Source of the DNA: CAYZGU01 sp964478165
GTDB taxonomy: Bacteria > Poribacteria > WGA-4E > JAJDTR01
DNA: 64,000 nucleotides
Assembly (NCBI GenBank): GCA_964478165.1
Contig: CAYZGU010000022.1
Location: 62,001 to 126,000 of the forward strand
Reading direction: 5' to 3'
Under the pieces are notes generated by a model that saw only the letters and a list, made by a program, of their open reading frames with translations, made no database searches and was not told the DNA's origin. Made by a program: the position numbers and the translations under genes. Each line of letters starts with the position of its first letter. Position 1 is the first letter of the stretch. Positions 8,976 through 17,947 of this stretch are shown piece by piece.

Positions 8976-9620
8976 TTGGAAGAAGCTGTGACACCCGATC
9001 ATTCTGTTGATACCTATGAGCCGTCTCTGACGCCTGACAGCCTGGGAAAGTTGGGGATGTGGCTATTTCTAATCAGTGACGCCATGTCATTCGGGGCTTT
9101 ACTAGCGGCCTACGGAGCGATACGTGCCGGCGCCGCGGCCTGGGTGCCGCCGGATCAGATTCTCGGGATTAACCTCACTGCGTTTATGACCTTTCTTCTG
9201 ATCTGTAGTAGTGTTACGATGGTGAAGGCTCTCGAGTCTATTCAAAACGGAAAACAATCTCGCATGTGCCTGTTTCTTGGGCTAACGATTCTTGGGGGCG
9301 TAGTTTTCCTTGGACTTCAGGCGTACGAATGGACTGAGCTCATTCGGCATGGACTCACGCTCACCACGATGCCCGAACACGGCCTAAAGGGGGGCGTCAT
9401 TTCTGGTTCTCCACTTTTCGGCGCAATGTTTTATGCAATCACTGGCTTCCATGGCGCACATGTTACAGGTGGGGTAATTTATCTCATTTGCATACTAGTG
9501 CAGGGGTTAAGAGGGCATTATACGGCAGAGAATAATCACAAGATCGAAATCTTGGGCTTATACTGGCATTTTGTCGATCTGGTTTGGATCATGGTTTTCA
9601 CCTTTATCTACCTATTGTAA
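8976..9620 (+). CDS. ctaE: Cytochrome c oxidase subunit III
   Basis: This 214-residue copy is canonical. It starts LGMWLFLISDAMSFGALLAAY, contains the conserved glutamate in QAYEWTELIRHG, GFHGAHVTGGV in the middle, and ends with YWHFVDLVWIMVFTFIYLL. The start is a TTG at 8976, placed eight bases after AAAGGAG, and no better start exists in frame. The protein supports the proton-input side of subunit I rather than binding metal. It is directly followed by subunit IV. Confidence 0.93.
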   Translation: MEEAVTPDHSVDTYEPSLTPDSLGKLGMWLFLISDAMSFGALLAAYGAIRAGAAAWVPPDQILGINLTAFMTFLLICSSVTMVKALESIQNGKQSRMCLFLGLTILGGVVFLGLQAYEWTELIRHGLTLTTMPEHGLKGGVISGSPLFGAMFYAITGFHGAHVTGGVIYLICILVQGLRGHYTAENNHKIEILGLYWHFVDLVWIMVFTFIYLL

Positions 9621-9640
9621 TAACTGAATGGAGAATGAGG

Positions 9641-9973
9641 ATGGAACAAGCGCATAAAGAACACCCTAAATACATGAAGATCTTTTGGATTCTACTAGTA
9701 CTCACAGTCGCGGAGGTGCTTGTGGTTTTACTGGAGATTCCGAGAATCGTGATAGTGTTGCTTCTAATAGGACTCGCCTGTTCTAAGGCAGCATATGTTG
9801 CGCTGTACTTCATGCACCTTAAGTTTGAGAAAAAGACTCTGACGCTTATTGCGATTACACCATTCGTTATCTGTGTTTTCTTTGTCTTTATGCTCCTTCC
9901 CGATCTGATGGGAGGCGGGCGTGACGCTGGACGGGATGAGCCTAGTTCCCGTGCTGTTGAGATGCCTCACTGA
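9641..9973 (+). CDS. ctaF: Cytochrome c oxidase subunit IV (caa3-type small subunit)
   Basis: The 110-residue protein has three membrane helices and the family motif CSKAAYVALYFMHLKFEKK. I chose the ATG at 9641 (MEQAHKEHPKYMK) because GGAGA lies about seven bases upstream. ATG 9635 is an alternative two codons earlier. Longer versions would run into the subunit III gene. It is the last structural subunit of the operon. Confidence 0.88.
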   Translation: MEQAHKEHPKYMKIFWILLVLTVAEVLVVLLEIPRIVIVLLLIGLACSKAAYVALYFMHLKFEKKTLTLIAITPFVICVFFVFMLLPDLMGGGRDAGRDEPSSRAVEMPH

Positions 9974-10034
9974 TGTGAGATGTCAAACGTGAAAATGCTT
10001 GAATCTGTTATTTTGTATGCTGTCTTTTACGATT

Positions 10035-10697
10035 ATGGAATCCCAATCTAAACCTTCTCAGAAGATCCTCAAAAACAGCGATCGCGTGAAGCGTAAGCTG
10101 ATTTGGGCTGTGTTGATTCTTGTGATTATTGGGGTCATCGGGGCAAATATTTGGCCATCAATTAGTCGTCAGGAATCGCCGAAGACAGAATCGGCGGATG
10201 TATCAAGTGGAATTGCAGTCCAGCACCCGCTGCCAAACTTCTCCTTGACGGACCAACATGGTGCGTACGTTGGCTTGTCGGATTTTCGAGGCAAAATCTG
10301 GGTTGCGGATTTCATCTTCACAAGCTGTGTTACTATCTGTCCACCGATGACGGGTGAAATGGCCGCGCTTCAGGAAGAATTTCTGACGGACGATCTGCAC
10401 TTTGTATCGTTTTCCGTCGATCCGGAGCGCGATACCCCCGAAGTTCTTTTCGGTTATGCGGATCGCTATGGGGCGGACAAGGACAGGTGGTCTTTTCTGA
10501 CGGGAGAGAAAAAGACTATTTATCAACTAGCGCATGACGGTTTCAACTTGGCAGCCGGTGATCAGGGAAGTGAGATTCTTCATAGCAGCCGGTTCGTACT
10601 CATTGATCGAGAAGGTCAGGTGCGCGATTACTACGATAGTAGGAGCAAAGTCGCCCTCCAGAATCTTCGGAGGGATATAAAGACATTGCTTCAGTGA
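10035..10697 (+). CDS. sco1: SCO1/SenC-type copper chaperone
   Basis: The 220-residue protein is anchored by one N-terminal helix (residues about 20-38) and carries a periplasmic thioredoxin fold. The copper-binding ligands are C98 and C102 in the CVTIC motif and H183 in ILHSSRF. It delivers copper to the CuA site of subunit II, which fits its place right after the oxidase subunits. No clear ribosome binding site marks the start. ATG 10017 and TTG 9999 are in-frame alternatives. Its stop overlaps the next start by four bases if GTG 10694 is used. Confidence 0.92.
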   Translation: MESQSKPSQKILKNSDRVKRKLIWAVLILVIIGVIGANIWPSISRQESPKTESADVSSGIAVQHPLPNFSLTDQHGAYVGLSDFRGKIWVADFIFTSCVTICPPMTGEMAALQEEFLTDDLHFVSFSVDPERDTPEVLFGYADRYGADKDRWSFLTGEKKTIYQLAHDGFNLAAGDQGSEILHSSRFVLIDREGQVRDYYDSRSKVALQNLRRDIKTLLQ

Positions 10698-10999
10698 TAA
10701 TGCTCAGCGTGGAGATTACACGACTAGGTATTTCGTTCGCCATTTTCCTTATCAATGTCCCCTTCGGATTTTTTCGTGTTCGGTTCAAGAAATTCTCCCG
10801 CCCTTGGGGTCGATGCATCTATTTACCCATTGTCATTGGAATCGTCATCCGTCGTTTTATCTTCCATTGGGACTGGAACGGAGTTCCCTACCTTTTCTCG
10901 GCAGCAATCTTAGGTCACGTTTTGGGTGGAATCTGGGGCAATCGACGCCTGCGCAAGAGTGAGAAGAGAAATGCAAAGTCAGTTGTAAATATGATATGA
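10694..10999 (+). CDS. Small two- to three-helix membrane protein, unknown function
   Basis: The product is about 101 residues with hydrophobic stretches (ISFAIFLINVPFGFF, IYLPIVIGIVI, LFSAAILGHVLGGIWG) and a basic tail. It starts at GTG 10694 overlapping the sco stop, or at ATG 10700, and its stop overlaps the ATGA before the next gene. That packing supports translation. I do not recognise the family; an oxidase assembly or heme-handling role is only suggested by the operon. Confidence 0.65.
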   Translation: MIMLSVEITRLGISFAIFLINVPFGFFRVRFKKFSRPWGRCIYLPIVIGIVIRRFIFHWDWNGVPYLFSAAILGHVLGGIWGNRRLRKSEKRNAKSVVNMI

Positions 11000-11010
11000 G
11001 AGGTCCTCCA

Positions 11011-12948
11011 ATGTTCAAAAAAATCTATGTGCCCGTTGATAATTCAGATCATTCCGATTCGAGTGTTGATTTCTCGGTCAAGTTCGCAAAACGATTTGCG
11101 TCGCAGTTAATCGGAAGCCATGTCTACGCAGCTAAGATGCACGATGTTCGATTCAAGCAGATGGAGTACACTTTACCTGAGGAGTATCAGGATGAAGTTG
11201 AATTGGAAAAGCAGCGTCGAATACATGACACACTCATCACCATGGGCCTGCAGCTGATCTCGGATTCTTATCTGGAGACTATGAAAAAGAAGTGTCTTGA
11301 AAACGATATCCCATTTGAAGGCAGGATGCCTGAGGGAAAACACTTCATTAAGCTGGTGGAGGATGTGCAGACGAACGACTATGATCTTGTAATTATGGGT
11401 GCTCTGGGCATGGGCGCTGTGAAGGACAGTCTGATAGGAGGTGTGTGCGAACGCGTTGTGCGTCGTATTCAAACGGATACGCTTGTCGTTAGGAATGTTA
11501 ATCCAATAGAAACGCAAACGGGCAGCATTCTTGTGGGCATTGATGGAAGTCCGGAATCCTTTGCAGGTTTGAAAACCGCGATTGGAATTGGGAAAGCGTT
11601 CGATAGGCCAGTTGAAGCGGTGGGCGTTTACGACCCGTATTTGCACTATGTTGTATTTAACTCAGTTGTCAATGTTTTAACCGAACGGGCATCCAAGACT
11701 TTCCGATTCAAGGAGCAGGAGCAGCTGCACGAAGAGGTAATTGATACGGGACTAGCGAAGATTTATCAGTCGCATCTGGAAGTTGCCCGCACAATTGCGA
11801 GAGAGGATCATGATTACAATCTCAAGATTACCCTACTTGATGGTAAAGCCTTTGAAAAAATTCTGCAATACACGCGGAAGATTCAACCATGGATACTGGT
11901 TCTTGGTCGAGTGGGAGTTCACAGCGAGACAGATATGGACATCGGGAGTAACAGCGAAAATCTGCTGCGTATGGTCCCATGCAACGTCTTTCTATCTAGC
12001 CAGCGTTACGTTCCGAAAATTGACGTGAAGGCAGAAGAAACGCTGGTTTGGACGCAGGAAGCACTCGATCGATTTGCCAAAGCCCCCCCACAGATACAGG
12101 GCATTGCGCGCACTGCTGTTCACCGTTTTGCAATTGAGCGTGGACACTCTGTCATTACAGAGAGCGTCATCGATCGAGCGATGGAGCTTCTAATGCCCGG
12201 GCGTTCGTCTGAACGAATGACCAAAGTTGCCAAAGAGATTGCGACAGAGAGAGTGAGTAAATCAAACGCAATTCGGACCTATATCTGCGGTGACTGTGGT
12301 TATGCGGCTCGGGATCAACAGCCTGTGAAATGTCCGGTCTGTGGTGTTGGTGGAGACTGTTTTCAGCAGGTTGATAAAAGTTCGCTTGAGCAGATTGCAA
12401 AACAGGAGGGTGGAATCAATGAAGAGGAGGCGTTCGATGGTGTTCGTCTTCAGTGGTCGGATCAGGCGAAGAAAGCGCTGCGTAAGATTCCACGGGGGTA
12501 TATGCGACGGAATGTTAAAGCACGTATTGAAAAATCGGCCCGTATGCGCAAGATTGATACTATTACCAACAACTTCGCAATTGGAATTATCGATGAACAT
12601 ATGGATCAGGCAGCCGCGGTTCGAGAAGATGCTCCTGAGTTCAAAGCCATTGCGCGGACACAGGAAGCGTTGGACGAGGTACCATCACAGGCTGAAATCG
12701 AAAGTTCGCTTGATTGGACGATAGAAGCACATAGACGCTTAAATCTTGTCCCTGTTGGCTTTATGCGTAACATTACGCAGTCGCGTATTGAGCAGTGTGC
12801 TCGGGAGGCTGGGCTACAACAGATTGATTTAGATTTCGCCGCCCGGGTTATCGAAGATGGACGGAGTTTGGATAATGAAGTACTTGGGGATTATTATCAA
12901 CAAGACGGACAGAGGAGTCATGCGAAGCGGCCCCGAGAAGAATCCTAA
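11011..12948 (+). CDS. Double universal-stress-protein fused to a rubredoxin-like knuckle and three PCP_red domains
   Basis: The 645-residue cytoplasmic fusion begins with two Usp domains (about 1-160 and 170-335). The first has the nucleotide-loop motif GALGMGAVKDSLIGG. PCP_red 1 lies near 346-395 (VWTQEALDRFAKAPP). A rubredoxin-like metal knuckle follows near 424-444 (CGDCGYAARDQ, then CPVCG). PCP_red 2 (480-530, WSDQAKKALRKIP) and PCP_red 3 (566-616, WTIEAHRRLNLVP) close the protein. PCP_red is known from the C-terminus of protochlorophyllide reductase subunit B. No other chlorophyll gene is here, so the function is unknown. The ATG at 11011 is preceded by GAGAGG. The rubredoxin-like site suggests electron transfer or iron/zinc sensing. 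Confidence 0.85.
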   Translation: MFKKIYVPVDNSDHSDSSVDFSVKFAKRFASQLIGSHVYAAKMHDVRFKQMEYTLPEEYQDEVELEKQRRIHDTLITMGLQLISDSYLETMKKKCLENDIPFEGRMPEGKHFIKLVEDVQTNDYDLVIMGALGMGAVKDSLIGGVCERVVRRIQTDTLVVRNVNPIETQTGSILVGIDGSPESFAGLKTAIGIGKAFDRPVEAVGVYDPYLHYVVFNSVVNVLTERASKTFRFKEQEQLHEEVIDTGLAKIYQSHLEVARTIAREDHDYNLKITLLDGKAFEKILQYTRKIQPWILVLGRVGVHSETDMDIGSNSENLLRMVPCNVFLSSQRYVPKIDVKAEETLVWTQEALDRFAKAPPQIQGIARTAVHRFAIERGHSVITESVIDRAMELLMPGRSSERMTKVAKEIATERVSKSNAIRTYICGDCGYAARDQQPVKCPVCGVGGDCFQQVDKSSLEQIAKQEGGINEEEAFDGVRLQWSDQAKKALRKIPRGYMRRNVKARIEKSARMRKIDTITNNFAIGIIDEHMDQAAAVREDAPEFKAIARTQEALDEVPSQAEIESSLDWTIEAHRRLNLVPVGFMRNITQSRIEQCAREAGLQQIDLDFAARVIEDGRSLDNEVLGDYYQQDGQRSHAKRPREES

Positions 12949-12993
12949 TTTTGAGAATTGGAGTACTGAACGGAGGTTGGGAAGTTTTCCAAA

Positions 12994-13022
12994 TTGACAA
13001 CACGCGCTAGACATGATAAACT
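12994..13022 (+). promoter_or_regulatory. Probable sigma70-type promoter for the PQQ-propeller gene
   Basis: TTGACA at 12994-12999 is a perfect -35 box. After a spacer of exactly 17 bases comes TAAACT at 13017-13022, which matches four of six consensus positions. Transcription would start near 13029, about 50 bases before the chosen ATG at 13081. Its position between the Usp fusion and the propeller gene suggests that the cluster from here on can be transcribed separately from the oxidase operon. Confidence 0.5.
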
Positions 13023-13080
13023 GGTGTGTCAGGGTCGGAGTGTGTCGCATGTCAAATACTGGGGGGTTGTGTTGAACCGG

Positions 13081-14358
13081 ATGAGCGCACGGAAATGGTC
13101 AGAAGCCGGGATACTCAGCATCGTGTTTTTTCTAATTGTCCAACTCGTTTCGGCTGAAAATTGGCCGAATTGGCGCGGTCCGCGCTATGATGGTACTAGC
13201 TCGGAGAGCGGATTGCCGTCTGAGTGGGACCACACTAAGAATGTACTTTGGCGGTTGCCGCTTTCGGGTAGGGCCGGCGCCACGCCTGTGGTGTGGGAAG
13301 ACCGGGTTTTTCTGATCTCGACAGAAGAAGACCACCTAGTTCTCTTGTGCATCAGCACTGACGGAACCGCCGTCTGGAAGCGGGGGCTTGGCGATGGTAA
13401 TAAGGTTGTGTCTGGCGGCGAGGGAAACTCGGCTTCCCCATCACCGTCCACTGACGGCGAGCATGTCTGGGCATTTGTCAGTACCGGAGTTCTCGCCTGC
13501 TATGACTTTGAAGGTAATCAGATTTGGAAGACTAATTTACAAGAGCGGTATGGCCGTTTCATCCTCTACTTCGTAATGGCTTCTACGCCACTCCTTGACG
13601 GCGATAGGCTCTACTTACAGTTGATACATAGTGACGCTTCGATTGTTCTGGCCTTGGACAAAACTACCGGGGCCGAGGTATGGAAGCATCAACGTGAAAG
13701 CGATGCGTACGCCGAATGTGAACATTCTTACGCCTCCCCGTTTCTCTACCGTGACAACGAGCATGAATTTCTGCTTGTCCACGGTGCGGATTACGCTACT
13801 GCACACCATCTTTCCGACGGCAGTGAGATTTGGCGTTGTGGTGGTCTTAACCCGACAGATCGGTATAACACCTCCTTTCGCTTTGTTGCTTCTCCCGTCG
13901 CGGTGCCTGGGCTCATCGTGGTTCCATCCGCCAAGAATGGACCTGTGCTTGGCTTGAGGCCTGGTGCTAAGGGTGATATAACGGACGATAAAAGATGGCA
14001 TCTGTGGAAGCGGTCAAACGGCACACCAGATGTTCCATCTCCCCTAATCCATGATGGTTTAGTATATCTCTGTCGGGAAAACGGAGATCTGGTTTGCATA
14101 GATGCGAAGACTGGAGCAGAGATTTATAAGGAACGGACTCATCGCCATCGGCATCGCGCGTCACCAATCTACGCCGATGGAAAAATCTATCTTACGGCAA
14201 GAGATGGCGTGGTTACAGTCGCAAAAGCTGGACAAGAGTTTGAGATTCTTTCCCATAACAGCATCGGGGAGCAGATTGCTGCTTCTCCTGTAATTTCGGG
14301 TGGTAAACTTTACCTCCGGAGCTATGAAGCATTATATGCGATTGGAATGCCAAAATAA
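13081..14358 (+). CDS. Exported PQQ-type beta-propeller (BamB-like) protein
   Basis: The 425-residue protein has a signal peptide (helix ILSIVFFLIVQLVSA, cleavage near residue 24) followed by NWPNWRGPRYDGTS, the usual start of PQQ-like propellers in planctomycete-type annotations. Blade motifs of the form ALDKTTGAEVWK, DAKTGAEIYK and GGLNPTDRY recur through the chain. I chose ATG 13081 because it gives the signal peptide; upstream in-frame starts would hide it. These proteins may be scaffolds or quinone-binding enzymes; nothing here shows a bound cofactor. It lies between two PCP_red genes and could be their periplasmic partner. Confidence 0.8.
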   Translation: MSARKWSEAGILSIVFFLIVQLVSAENWPNWRGPRYDGTSSESGLPSEWDHTKNVLWRLPLSGRAGATPVVWEDRVFLISTEEDHLVLLCISTDGTAVWKRGLGDGNKVVSGGEGNSASPSPSTDGEHVWAFVSTGVLACYDFEGNQIWKTNLQERYGRFILYFVMASTPLLDGDRLYLQLIHSDASIVLALDKTTGAEVWKHQRESDAYAECEHSYASPFLYRDNEHEFLLVHGADYATAHHLSDGSEIWRCGGLNPTDRYNTSFRFVASPVAVPGLIVVPSAKNGPVLGLRPGAKGDITDDKRWHLWKRSNGTPDVPSPLIHDGLVYLCRENGDLVCIDAKTGAEIYKERTHRHRHRASPIYADGKIYLTARDGVVTVAKAGQEFEILSHNSIGEQIAASPVISGGKLYLRSYEALYAIGMPK

Positions 14359-14426
14359 TTCGCTAGACATTATTTAAGATTTAAGCGCGCGCACACATAA
14401 CAGAGCGTGCTTCGGGGTAATAGTAA

Positions 14427-15317
14427 ATGGGCAAAACCTACAAAGATCTCCCCGCAGATGGTGGTTCCGATATTGTCGGCCAAGTTACGCAACAGGTCAA
14501 TCGTCTACAAGAGCGTTTTGCTTCAGTCCGTCACACCATCGCTATCATGAGTGGAAAGGGTGGTGTCGGAAAGAGTTCCGTTACAGCAAATGTTGCTACC
14601 GCACTCGCCTTGCGCAAACACAGCGTTGGCGTTCTTGATGCTGACATTAATGGACCTTCAATTGCCAAGATGATGGGAGTCCGGGATACGAGAATTGAAT
14701 ATGGGAACGAGGGGGTTAAACCAGCGTTAACTCCGATTGGTGTGAAGGTAATGTCTATGGATCTCCTTCTTGATGGTGACGAAACACCTGTTCTCTGGGA
14801 AGCGCAAACTCAGAAAGATGCATTCACCTGGCGAGGAACGATGGAGGTGACGGCGCTTCGCGAACTTCTATCTGATACAGAGTGGGGACGTTTAGACTAT
14901 CTGCTGGTAGATCTACCGCCTGGGACCGAACGCTTGCCAAATCTTGTGGACCTTATGCCGAAGCTTGGCGGCACGTTGGTTGTTACGATTCCTTCTGGTG
15001 TGTCTCAGCTTGTAGTTAAGAAATCGCTGACCATGGCAAAATATGTCACCGAGACGCCTATCATCGGGATAGTCGAAAACATGGCAGCCTATGTTTGTGG
15101 CGAGTGTGGGAAAACCGAATCCCTGTTTCCGGGCGCACAGACGCAGGATATGGCCAATGAATTTGAACTTCCTATACTTGGACGTGTGCCATTTGACCCG
15201 CGAATTTCTATGTGTGCGGATGAGGGTATTGCGTTTGTCCAAGAACATGGTCACACGCAGGCTGGCACATCGTTCATAGATGTTGCTAGAAAGATTGACA
15301 CATACTTTGCATCCTAA
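14427..15317 (+). CDS. apbC: Mrp/ApbC-type P-loop iron-sulfur carrier
   Basis: The 296-residue ATPase has the deviant Walker A motif SGKGGVGKSSVTANVATAL near residue 42, the switch DADINGPSIAKM, and the C-terminal CxxC (CGECGK) that binds a transferable [4Fe-4S] cluster in the NBP35/ApbC family. The YLLVDLPPGT segment is the family's Walker B region. No N-terminal DUF59 domain is present. It sits between the propeller gene and the PCP_red/radical SAM genes, so supplying clusters to the radical SAM enzyme at 16456 is a sensible inference. Confidence 0.9.
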   Translation: MGKTYKDLPADGGSDIVGQVTQQVNRLQERFASVRHTIAIMSGKGGVGKSSVTANVATALALRKHSVGVLDADINGPSIAKMMGVRDTRIEYGNEGVKPALTPIGVKVMSMDLLLDGDETPVLWEAQTQKDAFTWRGTMEVTALRELLSDTEWGRLDYLLVDLPPGTERLPNLVDLMPKLGGTLVVTIPSGVSQLVVKKSLTMAKYVTETPIIGIVENMAAYVCGECGKTESLFPGAQTQDMANEFELPILGRVPFDPRISMCADEGIAFVQEHGHTQAGTSFIDVARKIDTYFAS

Positions 15318-15358
15318 TCGGAACGCGAAAGAAAATTATCATATTTTGGAGTCCATCC

Positions 15359-15883
15359 ATGAAATTCTTATGTCGTGAATGTGACAAAGCGATGAAATTT
15401 AAAGAATCGGAAGCGCCGGACCAGGGTTCGGTCACGGCAATCTTTGAGTGTCCAGATTGCTTTTCTGAGATTGCGATGTACTTGAACCCGTGGGAAACGC
15501 AGATGCTAAAGTCTCTGGATGTCCAGCTTGGTGGAAAGGATGGCGCTGCGCAGCCGATGCAGATGATACGTTCTTTTCTGAGCGAAAAGAAAGACAAAGG
15601 CGTTGTAGCAGATGAGTTAGTTCAGAGTAGTGCGGTGGCTGAGTCGAGCGGATCTGAAGAAGGTGGAAAGTGTCCGTTTTCCTCGATCGTTTCGGAGGCG
15701 TTTCAGGAACCGGAGGCGACGGATCTGGTTTGGACGGAAGAGGCACTTGAACGTTTGAATCGCATTCCAACCTTTATTCAATCGATGGCCAAAGCTGGTA
15801 TTGAAGAATTCGCTCGTGAAGAAGGGCATTCCGAGATTACCGGTCAGGTGATGGATGCCGCTCGCGGGAATCTTGGGATGTAG
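15359..15883 (+). CDS. Zinc-ribbon protein with C-terminal PCP_red domain
   Basis: The 174-residue protein starts with CREC (residues 5-8) and a second pair CPDC (about 34-37), a probable zinc ribbon. The middle is low in complexity and charged. Residues about 121-174 form a full PCP_red domain: WTEEALERLNRIPTFIQSM, then IEEFAREEGHSEIT. It looks like a small adaptor that places the PCP_red domain on a partner. The start is an ATG 41 bases after apbC, and the stop abuts the next gene. Confidence 0.82.
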   Translation: MKFLCRECDKAMKFKESEAPDQGSVTAIFECPDCFSEIAMYLNPWETQMLKSLDVQLGGKDGAAQPMQMIRSFLSEKKDKGVVADELVQSSAVAESSGSEEGGKCPFSSIVSEAFQEPEATDLVWTEEALERLNRIPTFIQSMAKAGIEEFAREEGHSEITGQVMDAARGNLGM

Positions 15884-16387
15884 ATGCATGCAATTGTCGA
15901 GCTTATCATACGTTGTACACATCTAATTGCGGCGATTACATGGTTGGGCGGGATATTTTTCTCTCTCTTTATCGTATTTCCCGTTCTGAAGCGGGGACTG
16001 TGTCTGGTTGACGCGTATCAACACATGGAAGCGGTCTGTGACCGTATTCGCCTTGTTATAAGTATCGCGCTCCATGTGTTGTTGGTAACAGGTGCTATGA
16101 ATCTTTTTATCGTTGGGCTGAATCGCGAAATGCGGTTCTCGCGAAGTTATGTGATTCTCCTCGCTGCTAAGTTGGGCTTCGTGGGGGTGATGACAGTGTT
16201 CAACAGCTTGCATATTTCCGTTCTAGGTCGCAAACTGGAAGCGGGAATCGCGGAAGCAGATGTCATTGACTCGACGGTTCGACCTGCGATACCGCATTGG
16301 GACAAGCAAGTCCGAATCTTCGGACTTCTGACGATTGTGTCAGGTCTAATCGTGGTGATTTTAGCGTTGAGGATGAATCGTGTCTAG
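15884..16387 (+). CDS. CopD-like integral membrane protein
   Basis: The 167-residue protein has four hydrophobic helices with histidines at conserved places: HLIAAITWLGGIFF in helix 1, IALHVLLVTGAMN in helix 2 and NSLHISVLG in helix 3. This resembles the CopD/DUF2269 group of membrane proteins linked to copper or heme handling. The start codon directly follows the stop of the zinc-ribbon PCP_red gene. Helix histidines could ligate heme, as in cytochrome b-like folds; that is inference. Confidence 0.65.
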   Translation: MHAIVELIIRCTHLIAAITWLGGIFFSLFIVFPVLKRGLCLVDAYQHMEAVCDRIRLVISIALHVLLVTGAMNLFIVGLNREMRFSRSYVILLAAKLGFVGVMTVFNSLHISVLGRKLEAGIAEADVIDSTVRPAIPHWDKQVRIFGLLTIVSGLIVVILALRMNRV

Positions 16388-16455
16388 GTGGATGGAAAAG
16401 TAAAAAATAAAGAACTTCCGTTACACGTTCTAGAAAGTACCTGGTCCTGGATATT

Positions 16456-17757
16456 ATGGATACAAAGATTCAAGCTATCTCATGGAACATTACACGGCTC
16501 TGCAACCTTAAATGTACGCATTGTTATCTGCCTGCCGGTTTTGTGGATACAAATAGATTTCCCGAGGGACAGTATCGTGAAGGAGAATTAAGCCAATCTC
16601 AGTGCTTTCGCGTGATCGACGAGATTGCTGAAATCAATCCGAATGTTCTCCTGATATTGACTGGTGGTGAGCCGCTATTGCGTCCGGACATTCTGGAAAT
16701 TTCCAACTATGCAGCCCAAACAGGCTTTCTTGTTGTGATGGGAACCAATGGTCTGTTGTTGAATGATTTGACGGTCCAGAAAATGGTCGATCACGGTGTT
16801 AACGGGGCCGGAATAAGTCTAGATTCCGCTGATGCTGTGAATCATGATAAATTTAGGGGCCTGGATGGGGCGTGGCAAAGTGCCATGAATGGGATTGAAG
16901 CTCTCAAACGTGCCAATGTCGATTTTCTGATTCAAACCTCTGTGACAAGATGGAATTACGATGAAATCCCCCAGGTCGTCGAGTTTGCCTATCAGCTGGG
17001 CGCGAAGGTCTTTAACCTCTATTTTCTTGTGAGGACAGGTCGGGGAAAAACGGTGATGGACATTACTCCGGCACAATATGAGAGTATGCTGTCAACACTG
17101 TTCGAGCTGCAGGAAAAATATGCAAACAAAATGCTCGTCGCGGCGAAATGTGCGCCGCACTATAAACGGGTTGTTTACGAACAGCAATTGGACTCGCCAT
17201 TTTTGCAGACTTACCCCAGTGGTACGTGCCCTTGCGGTATCTACTACTGCCGCATTACACCAGAAGGTGATTTGACTCCGTGTCCTTATATGCCGGTGAC
17301 TGTTGGTAATCTCAAGCAGGATAGCTTTTCGACGTTGTGGAATGACTCCCAGGTTTTTCAGGAACTACGGGATAGGAGTTTACTCGAAGGCAAGTGCGGT
17401 TCGTGTGAATTTCGGGACGTATGTGGAGGTTGCCGGGCACGTGCCTATGCGATTAATGGTAGCTATCTCGCGGAAGATCCTTCCTGTACTTACGTTCCTG
17501 GAGAAAATGGTGATAAAGCCCTTCGATTTGAGAAAACAACGCCGTTTGGCACGGAACCAGACTATGAACTAAGTTGGACAGCTGCTGCTCAAGAAAGGCT
17601 AAAACGTGTTCCATCTTTCGCGCGGGGGATGGTCATCAAAAGTGTCGAAAAATATGCACGGGAACATAAATGTCATGAGATTACCCCTGAGATGATGATG
17701 GCTGTCAAAGGGAGATTTGATAAAACTGGAATTCCGACTTTCAGACCGCGGCGCTAA
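16456..17757 (+). CDS. Radical SAM/SPASM enzyme fused to PCP_red domain
   Basis: The 433-residue enzyme has the [4Fe-4S]-SAM cluster motif with C16, C20 and C23 (RLCNLKCTHC), the GGEPL motif that contacts SAM, and a SPASM-type auxiliary cluster region near 245-345 (CPCGIYYC, then CGSCEFRDVCGGCRA). Its layout matches the NirJ/AhbC/AhbD group that modifies heme or siroheme side chains. A PCP_red domain occupies about 375-428 (LSWTAAAQERLKRVPSFARG). The start at 16456 has no strong ribosome binding site but gives a normal N-terminus. The fusion ties PCP_red to radical chemistry; the substrate is not shown. Confidence 0.88.
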   Translation: MDTKIQAISWNITRLCNLKCTHCYLPAGFVDTNRFPEGQYREGELSQSQCFRVIDEIAEINPNVLLILTGGEPLLRPDILEISNYAAQTGFLVVMGTNGLLLNDLTVQKMVDHGVNGAGISLDSADAVNHDKFRGLDGAWQSAMNGIEALKRANVDFLIQTSVTRWNYDEIPQVVEFAYQLGAKVFNLYFLVRTGRGKTVMDITPAQYESMLSTLFELQEKYANKMLVAAKCAPHYKRVVYEQQLDSPFLQTYPSGTCPCGIYYCRITPEGDLTPCPYMPVTVGNLKQDSFSTLWNDSQVFQELRDRSLLEGKCGSCEFRDVCGGCRARAYAINGSYLAEDPSCTYVPGENGDKALRFEKTTPFGTEPDYELSWTAAAQERLKRVPSFARGMVIKSVEKYAREHKCHEITPEMMMAVKGRFDKTGIPTFRPRR

Positions 17758-17947
17758 AAAAGTTGAAGCGATGGGTCGCTCAGGCCTCAATTGTTTCGAC
17801 TAAAAAACGGACCATAGCACCGCGTCTGAATGGAAGGTTCTTTCGTTGCGCTTTTTCCTCGATCCTTTCGAACTTAATGCCTAATTACCATTTCGAACGG
17901 GCATTAGTTGGTTTTCGCGTCAGTTTAACGCTTCAGGAGAAACAGTT

